DNA of 17,905 bases from a bacterium (GTDB lineage: Bacteria > Ratteibacteria > UBA8468 > B48-G9 > JAFGKM01). The DNA lies in the NCBI GenBank assembly GCA_035371905.1, contig DAORXQ010000026.1, positions 1 through 17,905 on the forward strand. The letters run 5' to 3'. A program made the translations under genes and the position numbers. The notes under the pieces are model-generated. The model was not told the origin of the DNA. It searched no databases and saw only the letters and a program-made list of their open reading frames with translations. Positions 13,165 through 17,905 of this stretch are shown piece after piece. How positions within the stretch are numbered: the stretch's first letter is position 1; every line of letters starts with the position of its first letter.

Positions 13165-14254
13165 TATTGAAAAACTTGTAAGAAAAGAATTAAAAGAAAT
13201 TGCTCCTTATGTTCCGGGTAAACCTATTGATGAAGTTAAAAGAATTTACAATATTGACAGAATAATAAAACTTGCTTCAAACGAAAATCCTCTTGGATAT
13301 TCTCCGAAGGTAAAAGAAGTAATAAAAGAAAATCTTGATGATATAAACAGATATCCTGATGGTTCTGGATATTATCTGAAAAAAGAACTGGCAAATTTTC
13401 TTAATATATCTGAAGATGAAATAATTCTTGGCAGTGGTTCAAGTGAAGTTATATCACTTGCTATTGAAGCATTTGTAAATCCTGGTGAAGAAGTAATTTA
13501 TCCATTTCCATCTTTCATTATTTACAGAATTCTGGTTTTAAAGGTTGGGGGAGTTCCCGTTGAAGTTCACCTTGAAAATGATTTTTCTTACAACATTGAT
13601 AGAATTCTGGAAAAAATTAATTCAAAGACAAAAGTGATAATTTTATGTAATCCAAATAATCCAACAGGAACAATTTTATATAAAAACCAACTTGAAAGAT
13701 TTCTGAATAAAATTCCTGATAATATTATTGTGATTTCTGATGAAGCATACTTTGAATATGTTGAGGATAAAAATTTTGGAACGTGTTTTCCATATTACAA
13801 AGAAAAAAATATTGTAATTACAAGAAGTTTTTCAAAAATTTATGGACTTGCTTCTTTAAGGATTGGATACGGAATAGGGAAAAGTGAGATTTTAAATTAT
13901 ATGGAAAGAATTAGACCCCCTTTTAATACAACAGGTATTGCACAGATTGCTGCTATAACTGCATTAAAAGATATGGATTTTGTTAAAAAATCAATTGAAA
14001 ATAATATAAAAGGAAAAAAGTTCCTTTATGAAAATTTTAAAAAACTGGGGATTGATTATATACCTACTGAAGCGAATTTTATACTTTGCAGATTTAAAGG
14101 AGATGCAACTTTTATAGTAAAAGAACTTGAAAAGGCCGGTGTAATAGTACGGGGAATGAAAAGTTTTGGACTATCAAACGAATATGTCAGAATTACTATA
14201 GGAACAGAAGAAGAAAATAGAATTCTTATAGAAAAACTTTCAAAATTGATTTAA
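13154..14254 (+). CDS. hisC: histidinol-phosphate aminotransferase (class I/II PLP aminotransferase)
   Basis: 366 residues, the usual size of HisC, which transaminates imidazole-acetol phosphate in histidine biosynthesis using PLP. Motifs are LASNENPLGYSP (40-51), INRYPDGSGYYLKKELA (64-80), ILGSGSSEV (91-99), LCNPNNPTGT (164-173), SDEAYFEY (195-202) and TRSFSKIYGLASLRIGY (223-239) with the PLP-binding Lys228. The ATG lies inside the last codons of trpS (11-bp overlap), with a GGGG-rich ribosome-binding site. No other his genes are near. Related paralogues act on aromatic amino acids, so phenylalanine or tyrosine transamination is a possible second or alternative role. Confidence 0.9.
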   Translation: MKNNIEKLVRKELKEIAPYVPGKPIDEVKRIYNIDRIIKLASNENPLGYSPKVKEVIKENLDDINRYPDGSGYYLKKELANFLNISEDEIILGSGSSEVISLAIEAFVNPGEEVIYPFPSFIIYRILVLKVGGVPVEVHLENDFSYNIDRILEKINSKTKVIILCNPNNPTGTILYKNQLERFLNKIPDNIIVISDEAYFEYVEDKNFGTCFPYYKEKNIVITRSFSKIYGLASLRIGYGIGKSEILNYMERIRPPFNTTGIAQIAAITALKDMDFVKKSIENNIKGKKFLYENFKKLGIDYIPTEANFILCRFKGDATFIVKELEKAGVIVRGMKSFGLSNEYVRITIGTEEENRILIEKLSKLI

Positions 14255-14259
14255 TTTCT

Positions 14260-15192
14260 TTATTCAAAAAGAAGAACTGCTTTTATATATCCTTCGGGTT
14301 TTTCAAGTGTTGTTCTCATTGCTTTATCTATTTCTTTAACTGAAAATCTGTGTGTAATCAGTTTTTCAAGGTTAAATTTTCTATTTTCAAGAAGTTTTAT
14401 TCCTCTTTCAAAGTTATCCATATTTCTTTTAATTCCCATTACAGGAGAAGGGTTTAATATATGCAGACCTTTTGAATGCCACAAACCTGCATTCACAGTT
14501 CTTTCTCCGTGATGCCATGAAAAAATCGCAAGTTTACCTGCTTTATTTATTATTTCTTCCGCGAGATTTAAAGCTTCCTGAACTCCTGCACATTCAATTA
14601 CAATATCAAATCTATTTCTGTACTTTTCAATATCAAATCCTTTCTTAATATTCACTGTTTCAGTTGCTCCATACTCTTCTGCAAGTTTAAGATTATATTC
14701 TTTTATATCAAAGACGACAATTTCTTCAACAGGAAAACCGGAAAGTCCTTGAAGATTTAAAAGTCCCATAAAACCAGCACCAATTAAAGCAATTTTATCC
14801 CCAGGTGAAACAGAATAAAAATTAATAGCATTTAAGACACAGGCAACTGGTTCAACTATATATTTTGCAGGGTCATCAACTTTTATAGAAAATTTTTTAA
14901 CATCTTTTTCTTTCATTTTCTGGTATAAACTCCAGTTAAAGCAGACCACATAATCACCTTCTTTGATATTTTTAACTTCTTTCCCTTTTTCAACTACAAC
15001 TCCAATTCCTTCATGTCCTATAATCGAATTTTCTGGTAATTTTTCTATACCAGCAAAAAGAGATGATTCCCACATACATATACCATTTGCAAGACATTTA
15101 ATCATAACTTCGTCATTCTTTACATCTTCAATTTCATGTTCCCTTATTTCAAACTTTTCTTTATCCATATAAAAAACACTATATCCTCTCAT
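14260..15192 (-). CDS. medium-chain zinc-dependent alcohol/polyol dehydrogenase
   Basis: 310 residues from ATG 15190-15192. A GTG two codons upstream (15198) directly touches the AAAAAGGAG ribosome-binding site and is less likely. The catalytic zinc site is visible as Cys39 (GICMWES), His60-Glu61 (IIGHEGIGVVVE) and Glu114 (VEPVAC). The Rossmann motif GAGFMG is at 138-143, followed by the acidic VFDIKEYN. The four-cysteine structural zinc loop is absent and that region is short, as in some compact sorbitol/threonine-dehydrogenase relatives. It would oxidise a sugar alcohol or related alcohol with NAD(P). It is convergent with hisC (5 bp apart) and divergent from the prepilin-like gene. The substrate is unknown. 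Confidence 0.87.
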   Translation of the reverse strand: MRGYSVFYMDKEKFEIREHEIEDVKNDEVMIKCLANGICMWESSLFAGIEKLPENSIIGHEGIGVVVEKGKEVKNIKEGDYVVCFNWSLYQKMKEKDVKKFSIKVDDPAKYIVEPVACVLNAINFYSVSPGDKIALIGAGFMGLLNLQGLSGFPVEEIVVFDIKEYNLKLAEEYGATETVNIKKGFDIEKYRNRFDIVIECAGVQEALNLAEEIINKAGKLAIFSWHHGERTVNAGLWHSKGLHILNPSPVMGIKRNMDNFERGIKLLENRKFNLEKLITHRFSVKEIDKAMRTTLEKPEGYIKAVLLFE

Positions 15193-15212
15193 TTTCACTC
15201 CTTTTTGAATTT

Positions 15213-15221
15213 ATTTTAGCA
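15213..15221 (-). promoter_or_regulatory. putative extended -10 promoter of the dehydrogenase gene
   Basis: On the minus strand the sequence reads TGCTAAAAT, an extended -10 (TG-n-TAAAAT), about 20 bp before the ATG. No good -35 is visible, which is compatible with extended -10 promoters. The ribosome-binding site AAAAAGGAG lies between it and the start codon. Confidence 0.35.
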
Positions 15222-15250
15222 TAACAAAATTTATTAAAAAATTTTTCCTA

Positions 15251-15271
15251 TTCCCACCTTTGAGGTGGGAA
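15251..15271. repeat. inverted repeat / small hairpin in the divergent promoter region
   Basis: The perfect 9-bp stem TTCCCACCT/AGGTGGGAA surrounds a 3-nt TTG loop. It is extended after a 2x2 internal loop by TTTCC/GGAAA. It lies between two divergent gene starts, so it is not an ordinary terminator. It may be an operator dyad or a REP-like unit. Confidence 0.6.
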
Positions 15272-15331
15272 ATGGAAAGCAAGAAAAAATTTGGGATAAC
15301 TCCAGCACAATATAGAAAAATTATATAAAAG

Positions 15332-15365
15332 AGCAAAAAATTACAAAAAACAGCAAAAAATTACA
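15332..15365 (+). repeat. 14-bp direct repeat at 20-bp spacing upstream of the prepilin promoter
   Basis: AGCAAAAAATTACA occurs at 15332-15345 and again, identical, at 15352-15365. The spacing is 20 bp, close to two helical turns. The second copy ends about 10 bp before a TTGACT (15376-15381). This is the classical position and geometry for an activator or repressor that binds the same face of the helix twice. A simple AT-rich duplication remains possible. Confidence 0.6.
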
Positions 15366-15375
15366 TAAATTTCTC

Positions 15376-15404
15376 TTGACTATAATTAAATTTTAAAGTT
15401 AAAT
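15376..15404 (+). promoter_or_regulatory. putative promoter of the prepilin-like/LamG operon
   Basis: TTGACT (15376-15381) with TTAAAT (15399-15404) at 17-bp spacing is the best fit; the -10 is imperfect. It is followed by a short leader containing AAGGAGGTG (15425-15433), an almost perfect Shine-Dalgarno sequence placed for the ATG at 15438. The weak -10 together with the upstream direct repeats would suit an activated promoter. Confidence 0.4.
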
Positions 15405-15437
15405 TTATAAAGATGAAAATAAAAAAGGAGGTGTGGT

Positions 15438-16217
15438 ATGAAGAAAAGAGGGTTTACTTTGATAGAGTTGCTTGTTGTGGTGGCAATAATCGCAATTTTG
15501 GCAGCGATGTTACTTCCAGCATTAAGTAAAGCAAGAGAAAGGGCAAGACAGGCAGTTTGTATGAGTAATTTAAAACAGATCTGGCATGCTCTATGGATGT
15601 ATACAGAAGACCATGATGGATGGTTTTTACCCGCAAGAACACCTTATCCTGATTATTCGGATGGAGTTGTTTCATTACAACCTTGGTTTGAATTACTTGG
15701 AAATTATGGGAAAGGATATGGAGGAACTGATAAAAAATATACTCCATTAGATTATGGTGTATATATTGGAGTCGGAAATTATGAACGTCATACAAAAGGT
15801 AAAGCATTACGTTGTCCAAGTGAAAGAAGACCATTTACTTATACTCATTACCATATAAATATTTGGCTTGTTGGAAGTTATACTACAAGTAGCGATGGAT
15901 ATATCCCTGATCCAACTTATGGTCCTTATTTAAAAAAGATGAACAAGGTTAGAAATCCTTCAGTTGCAATATGGGTGACAGATGGTGCAGCTCCTGATCA
16001 ACATAGTATATCCTATATGTATTATTATTATAAACATTCCCAGACCGGTAATATTTATAATTGTTTTAAGCATATAAATGACATCTGTAATATTTTATAT
16101 GTAGATGGACATGTTGAAGGAAGGTCAGCAAGTTCTTTAAATATAGCAAAAGGACAGGGACCAAATACTCCATTAAGAAGAGGATTTGTATTACCTAGTG
16201 GTGGTTATAATCCATAA
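15438..16217 (+). CDS. type II secretion/type IV prepilin-like protein with H-x(10)-DG C-terminus
   Basis: 259 residues. The N-terminus is a textbook class III signal: MKKRG then FTLIELLVVVAIIAILAAM, cleaved after Gly5 by prepilin peptidase, with Glu at +5 of the mature protein. It is followed by a charged SKARERARQ helix. The globular part is rich in Tyr, Trp and Gly. Near the C-terminus, HINDICNILYVDGH is the H-x-D-G element of the prepilin-like family abundant in Planctomycetes and Lentisphaerae; here ten residues separate His from Asp-Gly, against nine in the common form. The protein should sit in the inner membrane or a pseudopilus and expose a soluble domain. It has the strongest ribosome-binding site in the window, and the LamG/CBM9 gene follows 16 bp later, so co-expression is likely. 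No other pilus genes are here. Confidence 0.9.
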   Translation: MKKRGFTLIELLVVVAIIAILAAMLLPALSKARERARQAVCMSNLKQIWHALWMYTEDHDGWFLPARTPYPDYSDGVVSLQPWFELLGNYGKGYGGTDKKYTPLDYGVYIGVGNYERHTKGKALRCPSERRPFTYTHYHINIWLVGSYTTSSDGYIPDPTYGPYLKKMNKVRNPSVAIWVTDGAAPDQHSISYMYYYYKHSQTGNIYNCFKHINDICNILYVDGHVEGRSASSLNIAKGQGPNTPLRRGFVLPSGGYNP

Positions 16218-16233
16218 ATAACAGGGAGGAGAT

Positions 16234-17905
16234 ATGTTCAAAAGAGTATTTGTTTTTTTCTTTTTTATTATTTTTTTATGTTTTGGAGATGCAAAACTTG
16301 TTTTTTACTTAAATTTTGAAAATGAAGAGGTAAAGGATATAGTTGGAAATAGAGTTGGAGAGTTGAAAGGTGGAAAATTTGTAGAAGGAAAAGTTGGAAA
16401 AGGTATATATTTTTATGGGAAAGAAAAAGAAGCAGAATGTATAATTTTTAAAGATTTAGCAAAGGATAAATTTTTTCAGAATTTTGAAGGAGGACCATTT
16501 ACAATAAGTGTATGGATAAAACCAGATTCAACAAAAGAACATAATAAACAGCAGGAAATATTAAATACAGCAGGAGATATAGGACCTGGATGGCGGCTTA
16601 CATATACATGGAGGACGATACTATTCAGAACAGGGACTGGAAAAAGAGATGCAGAAGGGAAAGGAGAATACTGGGAAGTTAAAACAAATCCAAGTATAGA
16701 TAAGGTTAATCTTGATGAATGGAATCATATAGTTGTTGTAAGAAATGAAGAAGGTATTTTATCTTTATATTTAAATAGTAAAAAGGTTGCAGAAAGTGAT
16801 AAAAAGTTTGATATTATCCCTTCAAATAGATTTTTGACAGTTGGGGCTTATCTTGGTGGTTATGCTTATGGATTTAAAGGAGTGATAGATGAAGTAAAGA
16901 TATATAAAGGTGCTTTAAGTGCGGAAGAAATTTTTAAAGAATACAAAGGAGACACGGAAAAAAAAATTAAACTTGATGGAAAACTTGATGAAGATATATG
17001 GAAAAAAGGGAAAGTATTTACAAATTTTAATTTAATAAATTCAACAAATTTATCACCTGTTCAAACTAAGGTTATCTTTAATTATGATACAGATAACCTC
17101 TATTTTGCTTTTATATGCGACGAGCCGAATATTGAAAAACTAAAAAATGAAATAAAAGAGAACTCATTAAAAGTATATAGAGATGATAGTGTTGAGATAA
17201 TGCTTGATACTGATAATAATAAAGGAGATTATTACCACTTTTTATTCAATCCGGGTGGTTATTATGGAGTTAAATTCAGGACACAAAGTGGATTTGTTGG
17301 TTCAGAGGTAAAAGATTTTAAATTATATACAGGAAGTTTGATAGAAAAAGGTAAATGGATAGTTGAGATAGTCATTCCATATTCTTCTTTAACACTTGAA
17401 AGAATAAAAAATGATATATCTTTGAATTTTGCAAGAAATAGAAGGGTTGATTTGCCTTCGAGAGAAGAAAGTTCAATTGCAGAGAAAGGACAATTTCATA
17501 ATCCATTTGCTTTTATTCCTGTAAAACTTGAGAATATTGACCTATCATTATATGCTGTTGAATTTAAGGACATAAACATAATTGATACAGAGAAAAAAGA
17601 TGAAAAATTAAATGTGAAAATAAAAGGAAATTTGAAAAATTTAAGTTCAAAAGAAAGATTGCTGGATTTAGAATTATATGAAGAAAAACTTGGTATTTTA
17701 GGGAAGACAAGTTTACAGGTATTACCAGAAAGAGAAAGGGAGATAATTTTAAATATAAATGTTCCAGAGCCAAAGGAGTACAAATTTGGTATAGATATAA
17801 AGGATAAAGGGAGAACAATTTACAGCAGTATATTTCCATTAAAAGTTACATACATACCAATTTCAATTGACCTTTTAAAACCATTATACAGAAATTCAAT
17901 ATATT
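16234..17905 (+). CDS. secreted LamG-CBM9-type carbohydrate-binding protein, 3' end outside window
   Basis: The frame starts at ATG 16234, with GGGAGGAG just upstream, and stays open to the window end (557 codons, no stop). The N-terminus (Lys3, Arg4, a Phe/Ile core, FGDA then KL) is a signal peptide. Residues about 22-238 form a LamG/concanavalin A-like domain: LVFYLNFEN, FTISVWIKP (89-97), DEWNHIVVVRNEEG (161-174) and GVIDEVKIYKGALSAEEI (216-233). Residues about 245-450 resemble a CBM9 carbohydrate-binding domain: LDGKLDEDIWKK (247-258), YDTDNLYFAFICDEP and DDSVEIMLDTDNN (317-329). The rest may be a beta-sandwich. No catalytic domain is visible yet; one may lie beyond the window. It probably binds extracellular or surface polysaccharide, alongside the prepilin-like protein. 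Confidence 0.88.
   Translation, partial: MFKRVFVFFFFIIFLCFGDAKLVFYLNFENEEVKDIVGNRVGELKGGKFVEGKVGKGIYFYGKEKEAECIIFKDLAKDKFFQNFEGGPFTISVWIKPDSTKEHNKQQEILNTAGDIGPGWRLTYTWRTILFRTGTGKRDAEGKGEYWEVKTNPSIDKVNLDEWNHIVVVRNEEGILSLYLNSKKVAESDKKFDIIPSNRFLTVGAYLGGYAYGFKGVIDEVKIYKGALSAEEIFKEYKGDTEKKIKLDGKLDEDIWKKGKVFTNFNLINSTNLSPVQTKVIFNYDTDNLYFAFICDEPNIEKLKNEIKENSLKVYRDDSVEIMLDTDNNKGDYYHFLFNPGGYYGVKFRTQSGFVGSEVKDFKLYTGSLIEKGKWIVEIVIPYSSLTLERIKNDISLNFARNRRVDLPSREESSIAEKGQFHNPFAFIPVKLENIDLSLYAVEFKDINIIDTEKKDEKLNVKIKGNLKNLSSKERLLDLELYEEKLGILGKTSLQVLPEREREIILNINVPEPKEYKFGIDIKDKGRTIYSSIFPLKVTYIPISIDLLKPLYRNSIY

Noticed and set aside
15332..15365. Direct repeats considered as a CRISPR array
   Set aside because: There are only two 14-bp units, with a 6-bp gap and no cas genes; a regulator site is more plausible.
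15454..15834. A 126-residue minus-strand open frame opposite the prepilin-like gene
   Set aside because: The plus-strand frame has an unmistakable class III signal peptide; the antisense product shows no conserved feature.
17496..17839. Two overlapping minus-strand open frames near the right edge
   Set aside because: Both are antisense to the long open LamG/CBM9 frame, which has a signal peptide, a good ribosome-binding site and conserved motifs.
1..17905. Toxin-antitoxin, restriction-modification, retron, phage or transposase genes
   Set aside because: All long frames are accounted for by metabolic, transport, tRNA-related or envelope genes; no motif of these systems was found.

Overview
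This is an AT-rich bacterial window (roughly 30% GC by eye, strong preference for ATA, AGA and AAA codons) with genes packed tightly on both strands. The organism is probably an uncultured, polysaccharide-degrading bacterium. The best lineage hint is a prepilin-like protein with a class III signal peptide and a C-terminal H-x(10)-D-G element. This family is greatly expanded in Lentisphaerae, Planctomycetes and related PVC or Omnitrophota-type candidate phyla. That placement is inference; there is no rRNA or other strong phylogenetic marker here.

Layout. (1) 1-3152, plus strand: a four-gene run with almost no spacing, holding a URO-D-fold protein (5' end outside the window), a BD-FAE-like esterase, a GH4 glycosidase and ispF. 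(2) 3142-3882, minus strand: a TSUP (TauE/SafE) membrane exporter whose 3' end overlaps ispF by 11 bp. (3) 3966-6704, plus: a secreted heparinase II/III-like lyase and a polysaccharide deacetylase-like protein. (4) 6778-8880, plus: a deoxyhypusine-synthase-like enzyme and a secreted GH10 xylanase, with a promoter-like sequence in front. (5) 8891-9499, minus: a small CcdA/DsbD-like membrane protein. (6) 9603-10145, plus: an HD-domain protein. (7) 10190-10817: tRNA-Thr(UGU) behind a consensus promoter, followed 19 nt later by a dCTP-deaminase homologue. (8) 10818-11183: a 366-bp gene-free stretch with a likely terminator and a dense, GC-richer cluster of hairpins. (9) 11184-14254, plus: a macro-Nudix fusion, trpS and hisC, probably one operon. 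(10) 14260-15192, minus: a medium-chain zinc dehydrogenase. (11) 15199-17905, plus: a divergent promoter region with 20-bp-spaced direct repeats, then the prepilin-like gene and a large secreted LamG/CBM9-type protein that runs off the window.

Function. Much of the accessory content fits the breakdown of plant cell-wall or uronic-acid polysaccharides: a GH10 xylanase and heparinase-like lyase with signal peptides, an esterase and a CE4-like deacetylase to remove acyl groups, a GH4 enzyme for released oligosaccharides, and a secreted LamG/CBM9 protein. No SusCD pair, sugar ABC transporter or sensor gene is visible. The remaining genes are housekeeping (ispF, trpS, hisC, dcd-like, tRNA-Thr).

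The observations most worth a second look are the structured element at about 10937-11077, the dCTP-deaminase homologue that lacks the catalytic glutamate, the macro-Nudix fusion with its possibly leaderless start, the bacterial deoxyhypusine-synthase homologue, and the repeat-bearing promoter of the prepilin/LamG pair. I do not see an obvious defence system, CRISPR array, transposase or phage gene.
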